A stretch of 64,000 nt of DNA from Hyphomicrobiales bacterium. Its GTDB lineage: Bacteria; Pseudomonadota; Alphaproteobacteria; Rhizobiales; Rhizobiaceae. How positions within the stretch are numbered: position 1 is the first letter of the stretch; every line of letters starts with the position of its first letter. This document shows, one piece after another, positions 9,575-18,158 of this stretch. The notes below the pieces were generated by a model that was not told where the DNA came from, did no database searches, and worked only from the letters and a program-made list of their open reading frames with translations. The translations under genes were made by a program, and so were the position numbers. The DNA is taken from the NCBI GenBank assembly GCA_900471605.1, contig UCEY01000031.1:62001-126000 (forward strand), read 5' to 3'.

Positions 9575-10395
9575 CGATCGTTTCCGACGCCGTGCTTCGG
9601 TCCCTGATGGAGGATATGCGCCAGGCGGGGGAGGCGGAGGTTCTGCCCCGTTTCCTCGGCGTGACGGCGGATGGCATCCGCGCCAAGACCGCTCCCGACG
9701 ACATCGTCACCGATGCCGATCTGGGGGCCGAACGCCGGCTTTCGGCAGCACTTTCTGCGCATTTTTCCGGCGCGCTGATCGTCGGCGAGGAGGCGGTCTC
9801 CGCCGACCCGGCGCTGCTCGACCGTCTGGGGGATGCCGAACTCGCCGCGATCATCGATCCCGTCGACGGTACCTGGAATTTCGCCCATGGGGTACCGCTG
9901 TTCGGCATGATCGTGGCGATCGTGTCGGCTGGAAGGACCGTCGCCGGCCTGATCCACTATCCGGTGACCGGCGATTTTCTGGTGGCCAGGCCGGGCAAGG
10001 GGGCTTGGCACGTTGCCCGCGACGGCGCCCATACCCGCCTTGGCGTCGCCGCTCCGGTTCCGGTCGCCGAAATGAGCGGCTTCGTGCCGCTGCACATGTT
10101 CTCGGCGCAAGAGCAGGCGGCCTTCGCACCGCGGGTTCTGCGTTTCGGCCGCACCACCACATGGCGCTGCTCCGCCTTCGAATACCGGATGGTGGCAACC
10201 GGGGCGATGACCTTCTCGCTGAATGCCGATATGAAACCCTGGGATCATGCGGCCGGCGAACTGATCCACCGCGAAGCCGGCGGCCATAGCGGTCTCCTGA
10301 GCGGCGAGACCTACCGGCCCTCGATGACGCAAGGGCGGCTGCTGCTTGCGCCCGATGCGGCGAGCTGGAAGGCGATCCGGGAAAGCCTGGGGTGA
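9571..10395 (+). CDS. Inositol monophosphatase-family phosphatase
   Basis: A 274-residue Mg2+-dependent phosphatase of the IMPase/FIG superfamily. The three hallmark metal sites are visible: VGEEAVS (Glu), IIDPVDGTWNF, and KPWDHAAGELIHREAGG. The ATG at 9571 overlaps the ugpQ stop as ATGA, so it is the last gene of the ugp operon. This suggests it removes phosphate from an inositol phosphate or glycerol phosphate released from glycerophosphodiesters. The family also contains histidinol phosphatases and CysQ-like enzymes, so the substrate is an inference. Confidence 0.85.
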   Translation: MTIVSDAVLRSLMEDMRQAGEAEVLPRFLGVTADGIRAKTAPDDIVTDADLGAERRLSAALSAHFSGALIVGEEAVSADPALLDRLGDAELAAIIDPVDGTWNFAHGVPLFGMIVAIVSAGRTVAGLIHYPVTGDFLVARPGKGAWHVARDGAHTRLGVAAPVPVAEMSGFVPLHMFSAQEQAAFAPRVLRFGRTTTWRCSAFEYRMVATGAMTFSLNADMKPWDHAAGELIHREAGGHSGLLSGETYRPSMTQGRLLLAPDAASWKAIRESLG

Positions 10396-10454
10396 AAAAC
10401 AGGCTTCCCGAGGAAGGTGATTTTCATTCTGGCTTTCGTCAACGCGACGTGTAA

Positions 10455-10462
10455 TGTATACA
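10455..10462. promoter_or_regulatory. TGTATACA palindrome upstream of the peptide ABC operon
   Basis: A perfect 8-bp palindrome, within the wider GTGTAATGTATACAC, lies in the 210-bp gap before the transporter operon. Such TGTATACA-type sites are common operators of GntR-family regulators. A near copy, TGTATACT, lies in the divergent region at 18305. No GntR gene is in the window. Confidence 0.35.
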
Positions 10463-10605
10463 CGAATAGGCTCTCGGGAGGAGTCTGCATCGCGTATCAG
10501 GATCCCTGATGGGATAGTCGGCGCGGTGAGGAAAATGCATGAGTGCCGCCTGCATGTCAGATGTTGATCGTGCAGGCAGCGGGCCGACGGGAGGATCAGG
10601 GCCGG

Positions 10606-11637
10606 ATGCAGCAGCTTGCCGAGACCACGGTGGCCGGCCAGGACACGCTTCTGGATATCCAGAACCTGACATTGTCATTGCGTGACCAATCGGGTTGGGT
10701 CGAAGTCCTCAACAACGTTTCGCTGTCGGTGAAGCCGAAGGAGATTCTCGGCGTCGTCGGGGAGAGCGGATGCGGCAAGTCGATGACCGCGCTCTCGATC
10801 CTCCGGCTTCTGCCGCCGCGCGATTCGCGCCTTGGCGGCAACATCATGTTCGGCGGGCAGAACCTGGCCGCCTGTTCGGAATCGCAGATGAACCGCATTC
10901 GCGGGCGGCACATCAGCATGATTTTCCAGGAGCCGATGAGCGCCCTCGACCCGGTGTTCACCGTGGGTTACCAGATCGAGGAAACCCTTCGGCGGCATTT
11001 CAAGATCGATCGCAGGGAGGCGGCGGAACGCGCCGTCGCAGCGCTCGATTCGGTCGGCATCGCATCGCCCCGCCATGTCGCCACGCTCTACCCGATGAAC
11101 CTTTCCGGCGGCATGCGCCAGCGTGTGATGATCGCCATGGCGCTGGTCTGCGAGCCGCGTCTGCTGATCGCCGACGAACCGACCACGGCGCTGGACGTGA
11201 CCATCCAGGCGCAGATCATGGACCTGCTCCTGGGCCTTGCCGACCGCACCGGTACGGCCATCATGTTCATCACCCACAATCTCGGTCTGGTCGCGCAGAG
11301 CTGCCATCGGATGGTGACGATGTATGCAGGGCAGGTCGTGGAAGGTGGCCCGGTGAAGGACGTCATCGCCGGCCCCCGCCATCCCTATACGGCCGGACTT
11401 CTGCATTCCATCCCCGACAGCAACCGCGCGCGCGGCACCCTGCCTTCGATCGCCGGCCGCGTCCCCTCGCTGCGTCACATGCCGAAGGGCTGTCGCTTCG
11501 GGCCGCGCTGTTCCTATTCCATGCAGCCATGCGAACTGCCGCAGAGCATCGAAAATGAGGGCGTCGAGAACATCGTCCGCAGGGAAGTGCGCTGCAACCG
11601 TTGGGAAGAACTCGAATTGAGAGGGGTCGGGGCATGA
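10606..11637 (+). CDS. Dipeptide/oligopeptide-type ABC transporter ATP-binding protein (DppD/OppD)
   Basis: A 343-residue ATPase with Walker A GESGCGKS, signature LSGGMRQR, Walker [13 protein letters not shown] and switch histidine FITHN. The C-terminal oligopeptide-transporter extension has the cysteine-rich [14 protein letters not shown], typical of OppD/DppD. The ATG at 10606 is preceded by GGGAGG about 12 bases upstream; a GTG at 10543 would add an unlikely leader. First gene of a five-gene transporter operon. Substrate is unknown: members of this family import peptides, opines, glycosides and other molecules. Confidence 0.88.
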   Translation: MQQLAETTVAGQDTLLDIQNLTLSLRDQSGWVEVLNNVSLSVKPKEILGVVGESGCGKSMTALSILRLLPPRDSRLGGNIMFGGQNLAACSESQMNRIRGRHISMIFQEPMSALDPVFTVGYQIEETLRRHFKIDRREAAERAVAALDSVGIASPRHVATLYPMNLSGGMRQRVMIAMALVCEPRLLIADEPTTALDVTIQAQIMDLLLGLADRTGTAIMFITHNLGLVAQSCHRMVTMYAGQVVEGGPVKDVIAGPRHPYTAGLLHSIPDSNRARGTLPSIAGRVPSLRHMPKGCRFGPRCSYSMQPCELPQSIENEGVENIVRREVRCNRWEELELRGVGA

Positions 11638-12701
11638 GTGTAGCCACTCCTTCCGGGCAGACGGCGCTTGACGTCGACGACTTGCATGTCAGCTTCGGCA
11701 ATGCGCGGCGCGGCTCGCTGATCCGTGCCGTCGATGGCGTCAGCTTCAGCGTGCGCAAGGGCGAGATTTTTGGCGTGATCGGCGAATCCGGCTCCGGTAA
11801 ATCGACGCTGGGGCGCTGTCTCGTCGGGCTGCTCAGCCCGAGCGGCGGCGGCGTGCTGCACGACGGCGTCGACCCGTTCAAGTTTTCCCGCCGCGAACTC
11901 AACCGTCACCGGCGCAAGTACCAGATCGTCTCGCAGGACCCGAATGCGGCTTTCGACCCGCGCATGACCATCCTTCAGAGCATCTGCGAACCCTTGAACA
12001 TCGCAGGCGAGGGGACGAAAGCCGAGCGGCGCGAAAAGGCGTTCGCGATGCTGGACCGGGTATCGCTGGCGCCCGAAATGGCCAACCGCTACCCGCACGA
12101 GATTTCCGGCGGCCAGAAGCAGCGCGCCAATATCGCCCGGGCGCTGATGCTGGATCCGAACGTGATCGTCTGCGACGAGGTGGTGGCGGCGCTCGACGTG
12201 TCGATCCAGGCCGACATGCTCAATCTCTTCGCCCGGCTGCAGGAACAGTTCGGCCTCACCTACGTCTTCATCAGCCATGACCTGCGCGTCGTCAGCCATA
12301 TCAGCGACCGTGTGGCGGTGATGTATTTCGGCAAGATCGTCGAATTCGGCCCGGCCCATGCCGTGATCGAGACGCCGCTGCACCCCTATACGGAAGCGTT
12401 GCGCTCGGCCGAACCGGAGATCGATCCGGCCGCCGCCGATGCCCGGCAGAGGATTATCCTGCAGGGCGAGATACCGAGCGCCATCGCGCCGCCCGGCGGC
12501 TGCCGCTTCCATACGCGCTGTCCGCGGGTGCGCGACATCTGTCGCACCGAGGAGCCCCGGCAGCGGGAGATGCTGCCGGGACGGCATGTTGCATGCCACT
12601 TCGCCGAGGAGATGCTCGGCGAAAAGGAGAGGAGGGGTCTTGGTCCTGCCGGGGGGAACGGCGGGGACCATGTCGCACCTGCGACGAATGCACTGACATA
12701 G
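11634..12701 (+). CDS. Dipeptide/oligopeptide-type ABC transporter ATP-binding protein (DppF/OppF)
   Basis: A 355-residue ATPase with Walker A GESGSGKST, signature ISGGQKQR and the C-terminal CRFHTRCPRVRDIC motif. Walker B and D-loop read VIVCDEVVAALDVS instead of the usual DEPVSALD, a mild departure that keeps the catalytic Asp-Glu pair. The start ATG overlaps the previous stop as ATGA. It forms the heterodimeric motor with the upstream ATPase. Confidence 0.88.
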   Translation: MSVATPSGQTALDVDDLHVSFGNARRGSLIRAVDGVSFSVRKGEIFGVIGESGSGKSTLGRCLVGLLSPSGGGVLHDGVDPFKFSRRELNRHRRKYQIVSQDPNAAFDPRMTILQSICEPLNIAGEGTKAERREKAFAMLDRVSLAPEMANRYPHEISGGQKQRANIARALMLDPNVIVCDEVVAALDVSIQADMLNLFARLQEQFGLTYVFISHDLRVVSHISDRVAVMYFGKIVEFGPAHAVIETPLHPYTEALRSAEPEIDPAAADARQRIILQGEIPSAIAPPGGCRFHTRCPRVRDICRTEEPRQREMLPGRHVACHFAEEMLGEKERRGLGPAGGNGGDHVAPATNALT

Positions 12702-12740
12702 GGGCCGAATAAGGCCGGTCATGATCAAGGAGGAGAAGAC

Positions 12741-14306
12741 GTGACCATAAATCCATTTGCAAAGATACCGGATCTCACCCGTCGCTCGCTGCTGGCCGGA
12801 ACGGCCGCTGCCGGTGGCCTCGCCCTCTTGCCGGCGATGGCGCGCGCTCAGGCGCCGCAGCCGAGATCGGGCGGCACCCTGAGGGCCGTCATGCCGTTCA
12901 ATCCGGCGGCGCTCGACCCGCTGACGGGCCGTAACAATCCCGATTTCAACGCCCTTCTCCTGATGTTCGACGCTTTGATCGGCTTCGATCCGCAGACGCT
13001 CGAACTGCAGCCGATGCTGGCGACCTCGTGGAAATTCACCGACCCCACCACGCTGGTTCTGGAGCTGCGTCAGGGCGTCGAGTTCCATGACGGCACGCCG
13101 TTCAACGCCGAAGCGGTGGTCTTCCACCTGCAGCGCTGCATGACCTACGAGCGCTCGAACGTGAAGTCGGACCTTGCGGTCGTCAGCAAGGTCGAGGCGA
13201 CAGGCCCCTATCAGGTCTCCATCAAGCTGAAATATTCGGACGCCACGTTGCCCGCCATCCTCACCGACCGCGCCGGCCTCATCGTGTCGCCCGCTTCGGT
13301 CAAGGCTGCGGCCGGCGGCAATGTCGATCGCGCGCCTGTCGGCACCGGGCCGTTCAAGTTCGTCGAATGGCAGGACAATGCGCTCATCAAGGTCGTCAAG
13401 AACGCCAACTACTGGGGCGACAAGCCCTATCTCGACGGCGTCGACATGCGCATCGTCAACGAGTTCAACACGGCCGTGCGCACGGTGACAGCCGGTGAAT
13501 CCGATATCGTCCTCAACATGAGCGCGCAGCAGATGGCCGTGGCCAAGCGCGATCCGAAGCTGGTCGCAGAAGCGACGCCCTCGATGATCTACTACACGGC
13601 CTTCCTGAATTACGGCGAAGGGCCGCTGGCGGACGTTCGCGTCCGCCAGGCCATGAACTGGGCGCTCGACCGTCCGGTACTCAACCAGGTCCTCTGGGGC
13701 GGCCTCGGCGGCGGGCATTGCAGCATGTTCCCGTCGGGCTTCTGGGCCAACGATCCCGCCACCGAGAACTTCTACAAGCTGGACCTCGACCGCGCCAAGT
13801 CGCTGCTGAAAGCGGCCGGTTTCGCAAACGGCATCGAGATCGCCACCTTCACCTGGGCGGATCAGGCGGCGGTTCAGCGCCAGGAAGTGCTCGGCGCGCA
13901 GCTTGCCGAAGCCGGCATCCGGCTGAAGGTGACGCCGGCGCAGCCGGCCCAGACGATGCAATACTTCCTCACCGAGAAAAAGGGTCACATGCTGATGACC
14001 CCGACCGGCGGCCTTCCGGATCCGGCAACGGCCTACGACCGTCAGTTCTCGGCGACCGCTTATCGCAACGCGGCCAAGATCGAGCTGCCGGGTTATCGCG
14101 AACTGATGGATGCGTCGATGAACACGTTCGACAACGCCAAGCGCAAGGACGTGCTCTTCAAGATGCAGCGTTTCGTGCTCGAGAACGCGCTGCACCTGCC
14201 GCAGTTCTCGTCCGCGGGCATCATCATCCGCACGCCGAAGGTGCACGGCTTCAATTTCAGCCTGCTGCAGCGCCCCCGCTTCCACAAGGTGTGGATGGAG
14301 GCCTGA
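12741..14306 (+). CDS. ABC transporter substrate-binding protein, family 5 (peptide/opine type), Tat-exported
   Basis: A 521-residue periplasmic binding protein starting at GTG 12741, which has a very strong AAGGAGGAG site just before it. The N-terminus has a twin-arginine signal (TRRSLLAGTAAAGG then an alanine-rich cleavage region). The SBP_bac_5 fold is supported by GGTLRAVMPFNPAALDPL, FHDGTPFNAEAVVFHL and APVGTGPFKFVEW. It lies between the ATPase and permease genes of the same operon and is roughly half identical to a second binding protein at 16557-18158. The ligand cannot be named from sequence. Confidence 0.9.
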   Translation: MTINPFAKIPDLTRRSLLAGTAAAGGLALLPAMARAQAPQPRSGGTLRAVMPFNPAALDPLTGRNNPDFNALLLMFDALIGFDPQTLELQPMLATSWKFTDPTTLVLELRQGVEFHDGTPFNAEAVVFHLQRCMTYERSNVKSDLAVVSKVEATGPYQVSIKLKYSDATLPAILTDRAGLIVSPASVKAAAGGNVDRAPVGTGPFKFVEWQDNALIKVVKNANYWGDKPYLDGVDMRIVNEFNTAVRTVTAGESDIVLNMSAQQMAVAKRDPKLVAEATPSMIYYTAFLNYGEGPLADVRVRQAMNWALDRPVLNQVLWGGLGGGHCSMFPSGFWANDPATENFYKLDLDRAKSLLKAAGFANGIEIATFTWADQAAVQRQEVLGAQLAEAGIRLKVTPAQPAQTMQYFLTEKKGHMLMTPTGGLPDPATAYDRQFSATAYRNAAKIELPGYRELMDASMNTFDNAKRKDVLFKMQRFVLENALHLPQFSSAGIIIRTPKVHGFNFSLLQRPRFHKVWMEA

Positions 14307-14364
14307 GGCCCAGGCGATGCGATTGCCCGATGCGACCGGCGCATGGGGGAAACGCCCGGAAACC

Positions 14365-14393
14365 GAAGCGGGGCGGATTGCCCGTCTCGCTTC
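14365..14393 (+). promoter_or_regulatory. Intercistronic stem-loop after the substrate-binding protein gene
   Basis: The arms GAAGCGGGGCGG (14365-14376) and CCGTCTCGCTTC (14382-14393) pair over 12 bp, two of them G-U, around a 5-base loop. It lies in the 180-bp gap between the binding-protein gene and the first permease. As after ugpB, there is no T-tract, which fits differential mRNA stability or partial termination. Confidence 0.5.
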
Positions 14394-14486
14394 CATCGCA
14401 TCGGACGGCAGTGCTTCTGCGCGTCCGGTGGTTCCTGCGCAGGCCATCGAAACGGCCGGCGTCAATTGCGGATTGACGGAGTATCA

Positions 14487-15446
14487 ATGATGTACGGCGT
14501 CCCCGGGATGGTTGCGCAAAGGCTCATGCAGCTCGTGCCCGTGATGATCGTGGCCACGTTCGTGGTGTTTTCGCTGGTCTACATGATGCCCGGCGACCCG
14601 GCCATGATGATCGCGGGCGACTATGCGACGGCGGAACGCATCGCGGAAATCCGCCATATCTACGGATTCGACCGGCCGATGCTGATGCAGTATTTCTTCT
14701 GGCTGGGAAATGCCGTGCAGGGCGATCTCGGTCATTCGCTGTTCTCCAACGAATCGGTCCTGCGGCTGATCCTCGCACGTCTGCCGCATACGGTTCTGCT
14801 GGTTCTCTACGCGCTGGTTCTCGGTGCGGTATTCGGCATTCCGCTTGGCATTCTCGCCGCCACGCGCCAGGGCACGACGCTCGACAAGGTCATCACCAGT
14901 ATTGCCTCGCTCGGTGTCGCGGTGCCCAGTTTCTGGCTCGGCATCATCCTGGTGACGCTGTTTTCGCTCGGCTATCGCTGGTTCCCGGCAACCGGCGCGG
15001 TATCCGTCTTCGAAAAACCGCTGGAGTCGATTTATTATGCGACCCTTCCGGCGATAGCGCTTTCGACCAGTGTGGTCGCGGTTCTGGCGAGACAGGTGCG
15101 CAGCGCGCTACTCGAGGTGCTCGGCTCGCAATATATCCGCACGCTGCGCGCCAAGGGGCTCAGTTCGGGGGCCATCTTGTGGAAGCACGGGCTTCGCAAT
15201 GTGGCGGCGACGATGCTGACCATTGCCGGCCTGCAGGTAAACCGGCTGTTTTCCAGCGCCGTGATCATCGAGGCAGTCTTCGCCATTCCCGGCGTCGGTA
15301 ACCTGATCAGCTATTCGGCGCTCAACAAGGACTTCCCGGTCGTGCAGGGCGTGGCGCTCGTGCTTGTTCTGGTGGTCATCCTCACCAATCTCCTGGTCGA
15401 CGTGCTCAACGCGACTTTCGATCCCAGAGTGGCGGCCTCCGCATGA
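14487..15446 (+). CDS. Dipeptide/oligopeptide-type ABC transporter permease (DppB/OppB)
   Basis: A 319-residue permease with the family N-terminus (VAQRLMQLVPVMIVATFVVF), the conserved YMMPGDPAMM stretch and the coupling-loop sequence YIRTLRAKGLSSGAILWKHG. Six membrane segments are apparent. The ATG at 14487 follows ACGGAG; an adjacent ATG at 14490 is possible. Its stop overlaps the next permease start. Confidence 0.9.
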   Translation: MMYGVPGMVAQRLMQLVPVMIVATFVVFSLVYMMPGDPAMMIAGDYATAERIAEIRHIYGFDRPMLMQYFFWLGNAVQGDLGHSLFSNESVLRLILARLPHTVLLVLYALVLGAVFGIPLGILAATRQGTTLDKVITSIASLGVAVPSFWLGIILVTLFSLGYRWFPATGAVSVFEKPLESIYYATLPAIALSTSVVAVLARQVRSALLEVLGSQYIRTLRAKGLSSGAILWKHGLRNVAATMLTIAGLQVNRLFSSAVIIEAVFAIPGVGNLISYSALNKDFPVVQGVALVLVLVVILTNLLVDVLNATFDPRVAASA

Positions 15447-16354
15447 CCGATACCAACATGACCACGATGACCCGAACCGCTGCCGCCCCCGCAGCCAGAG
15501 CGACCCTGCCGCCTCCCGTCCGCTTCCGCTTCTGGGCCTGGCTGTGGGGCGATAAACGCGCGCTGATCAGCCTTGCCTATCTCTCCATTCTGATCCTGGC
15601 GGCAGTCTTCGCGCCGGTGATCGCGCCCTATGCGCCCAACAAGCAGAACTTGATGGACCTTCTGGCGCCGCCGAGCGGCGCGCATTGGCTCGGCACCGAC
15701 GATCTGGGCCGCGATACGCTGAGCCGGCTGATATACGGCTCCTACAACGCGCTTTATGCCGCAAGCCTTGCCGTCGGCATCGGTGTGGCGATCGGCGTGC
15801 CGCTCGGCGTCTTCATCGGTTTTGTCGGCGGCTGGATCGATCAGGTCGGCAGCCGCATCATCGACGGTGTCCTGGCCTTTCCGCCGCTGGTGCTCGCCGT
15901 CGCCGTCACCGGCGCGCTCGGCATCGGCCTCACCAACGCGATGATCGCCGTCGGTTTCGCCTTCGCGCCGGTGCTTGCCCGCACGATGCGGGCCCAGACG
16001 CTGGTGGTGAAGAACGCGCTTTATGTCGAGGCCGCCACCGGTTTCGGAGCATCGCGCCTGCACCTCATCCTGCGCCATATCCTGCCCAATGCGATCCAGC
16101 CGGTCATCGTCGAGGTGACGCTGATGCTCGCCGTCGCGCTTCTTGCGGAAGCCGGATTGAGCTTTCTGTCGCTCGGCGTCCAGCCGCCCGAGTCGAGCTG
16201 GGGCGGCATGCTGGCGCGCGCCTACCACTATGTCGAGGTGGCGCCGGAGCAGATGTATGCGCCCGGTTTCGCCATCCTGTTCACCGCGCTCGCCTTCAAC
16301 ACGCTCGGAGAATCGATCCGCGTGCTCCTCGATCCGACCATCAAGAGGAAGTAA
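15443..16354 (+). CDS. Dipeptide/oligopeptide-type ABC transporter permease (DppC/OppC)
   Basis: A 303-residue permease with the DppC features: a cytosolic N-terminus before the first helix (LISLAYLSILILAAVFAPVI), the APPSGAHWLGTDDLGRD motif, and the coupling loop YVEAATGFGASRLHLILRHI. Last gene of the transporter operon; a clear terminator follows 25 bp downstream. Confidence 0.9.
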   Translation: MTDTNMTTMTRTAAAPAARATLPPPVRFRFWAWLWGDKRALISLAYLSILILAAVFAPVIAPYAPNKQNLMDLLAPPSGAHWLGTDDLGRDTLSRLIYGSYNALYAASLAVGIGVAIGVPLGVFIGFVGGWIDQVGSRIIDGVLAFPPLVLAVAVTGALGIGLTNAMIAVGFAFAPVLARTMRAQTLVVKNALYVEAATGFGASRLHLILRHILPNAIQPVIVEVTLMLAVALLAEAGLSFLSLGVQPPESSWGGMLARAYHYVEVAPEQMYAPGFAILFTALAFNTLGESIRVLLDPTIKRK

Positions 16355-16378
16355 GGGCGGGTTTCGCAACGCATATGA

Positions 16379-16413
16379 AAAGGCCCGGCTGGAAGGTCGG
16401 GCCTTTCGTTTTT
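16379..16413 (+). terminator. Rho-independent terminator of the peptide ABC operon
   Basis: The arms AAAGGCCCG (16379-16387) and CGGGCCTTT (16398-16406) form a perfect 9-bp stem followed by CGTTTTTC. It lies directly after the DppC-like permease. Confidence 0.85.
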
Positions 16414-16427
16414 CTCCGTCATGCTAG

Positions 16428-16516
16428 TCCTCGGGTTTAACCGGAGGATGTCCCGGGCATCTATCCACGCCTAATGCGTGGCGATGTGGTCAGATCCTCG
16501 GGTCGAGCCCGAGGAT
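16428..16516. repeat. Mosaic of three short palindromes (rhizobial intergenic-repeat-like)
   Basis: Three hairpins lie in about 90 bp between convergent operons: TCCTCGGG with CCGGAGGA (16428-16448), CCACGC with GCGTGG (16465-16481), and ATCCTCGGG with CCCGAGGAT (16494-16516, loop TCGAG). The outer two share the TCCTCGG core. The layout resembles RIME/RPE-type palindromic elements described in Rhizobium and Agrobacterium. Assignment to a named family would need a genome-wide search. Confidence 0.5.
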
Positions 16517-16556
16517 GACGGAGGAGGGGCCGGCGGCAGGCCGCAAGGGATCGGTC

Positions 16557-18158
16557 TCAAGCGGTCTGGTCGAGCCAGACGCGGTGGAACCGCGGCGAAT
16601 GCAGCCGGTCGTACCGGAAGTCCTTGACCTTCTTGTTGCGGATCGACATGGCGGCCGAGGTCACCAGCGGCAGGTGCAGCGCCTGCTCGACGACGAAGCG
16701 CTGGAGTGCGGCAAAGGCCTCCTTGCGTTTGCCGGCATCGGCCGAGGTGCCGGTCGCGTCCAGCAGCTTGCGGAACTGCGGATCTTCCATCTTGCCGGCG
16801 TTGAACTGGCCGGTCGCGCCGAACAGACGCTCATAGGTCTGGCTCGGATCGAGCCAGCCGCCCTGCGGATTGAGGATCATCGCGCCCTTGCCTTCGATAT
16901 AGAAGGCCTGGTTCACGACCTGGGGCGGCGAGGGGGTGACCTTGAGGCGAATGCCGACCTGCGAAAGCTGTTCGCCGACCACTTCGAGGCGCTGAACGGA
17001 CGTCTGGTCCGGCCAGCTCCAGGTCTCGACTTCCAGACCCTTCGGATATCCGGCTTCGGCCAGCAGCTTGCGCGCCTTGTCCGGATCGTGCTGGTAGAAT
17101 TGCGCCGTCCCGGCATCCACGGCCCAGAAATCCTTGGGGAACATGGTCGAGGTCGGCTCGCCGAGGCCGAGCATCAGAACCTGGTTCAGTTCGGTGCGGT
17201 TGATCGCGTAGTTCATCGCCTGCCGCACCCGGATGTCGTTGAGCGGCGGTTTGGCAAAATTCATCATCAGGGTGAAGAAGATCATCGAAGGATTGGCTTC
17301 GGCGGTGAGATCCTGCACCCGGCGGGCGGTGGCGATCTGCTGCGCGGCCATGTTGAGCGCAAGATCGGTCTCGCCGGCCGTGACCGTGCGGGCCGCCGTG
17401 TTCAGCTCGTTGATGATGCGGAAGTTGATGCCGTCGAGATAGGGCAGGCCTGCCTGCCAGTAGTTCGGGTTCTTCTCGACGCGGATCAGGTCGTTGTCGC
17501 GCCATTCGGCGAACTTGAACGGGCCGGTGCCGACCGGATTGCGATCGACATTGCCGTCGGCGGCCGCCTTGATGGAAGCGGGCGAGACGATGCAGCCGAC
17601 GCGGCCGGTCAGGATGGTCGGCAGCGAATAGTTCGGCTGCTTGAGCTTGAGCGTTACCTGGTTCGGGCTTGTGACCGCAACCGACGCGACGGAAACCAGG
17701 TCCGACTTCACGTTGGAGCGTGGGTCGCTCATGAAACGATCCAGATTGAACTTCACGGCCTCGGCGTTGAACGGCGTGCCGTCATGGAATTTCACGCCGT
17801 CGATAAGGTTGAGCACCAGCGTCGTCGGGTCGGCGAAGGTCCAGTCCTTGGCAAGCATCGGCTTGAGTTCGAGCGTCGCGGGGTCGAAGGCGATCAGTGC
17901 GTCGAACAGCGCATAGAGCGCGTTGAAGTCCGGCACGTTGCGGCCGGTCATCGGGTCGAGTGCGGCCGGATTGAACGGCATGGCGATGCGCAGCGTGCCG
18001 CCCGGTTTGGGCGTCGATGCCTGAGCGGACACTTGCGCGAACATCGACCTGGGCAACAGCGTTGCGCCTCCCAGCACCGCGCCCGATGCCAGAAACGTTC
18101 TTCGGTTGATCCTGCTGTCATGGATGACGGACGGCACGCCGCCCTTCGTCTTGCTCAT
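16557..18158 (-). CDS. Second ABC transporter substrate-binding protein, family 5, Tat-exported
   Basis: A 533-residue periplasmic binding protein paralogous to the one at 12741-14306. They share GGTLR-AMPFNPAALDP, FHDGTPFNAEAV, PVGTGPFKF and a matching C-terminal PRFHKVW/PRFHRVW segment. A Tat-like signal is present (INRRTFLASGAVLGG). The ATG at 18158 is preceded by GGGGAGGAG. It is transcribed toward the transporter operon and has no permease or ATPase of its own, so it probably delivers another ligand to the same membrane complex. Confidence 0.9.
   Translation of the reverse strand: MSKTKGGVPSVIHDSRINRRTFLASGAVLGGATLLPRSMFAQVSAQASTPKPGGTLRIAMPFNPAALDPMTGRNVPDFNALYALFDALIAFDPATLELKPMLAKDWTFADPTTLVLNLIDGVKFHDGTPFNAEAVKFNLDRFMSDPRSNVKSDLVSVASVAVTSPNQVTLKLKQPNYSLPTILTGRVGCIVSPASIKAAADGNVDRNPVGTGPFKFAEWRDNDLIRVEKNPNYWQAGLPYLDGINFRIINELNTAARTVTAGETDLALNMAAQQIATARRVQDLTAEANPSMIFFTLMMNFAKPPLNDIRVRQAMNYAINRTELNQVLMLGLGEPTSTMFPKDFWAVDAGTAQFYQHDPDKARKLLAEAGYPKGLEVETWSWPDQTSVQRLEVVGEQLSQVGIRLKVTPSPPQVVNQAFYIEGKGAMILNPQGGWLDPSQTYERLFGATGQFNAGKMEDPQFRKLLDATGTSADAGKRKEAFAALQRFVVEQALHLPLVTSAAMSIRNKKVKDFRYDRLHSPRFHRVWLDQTA

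Noticed and set aside
11514-14465. A 983-codon open frame on the minus strand
   Set aside because: It is antisense to the ABC ATPase and binding-protein genes, which have clear motifs. Its translation is Arg/His/Asp-rich without any domain, as expected from GC-rich antisense DNA.
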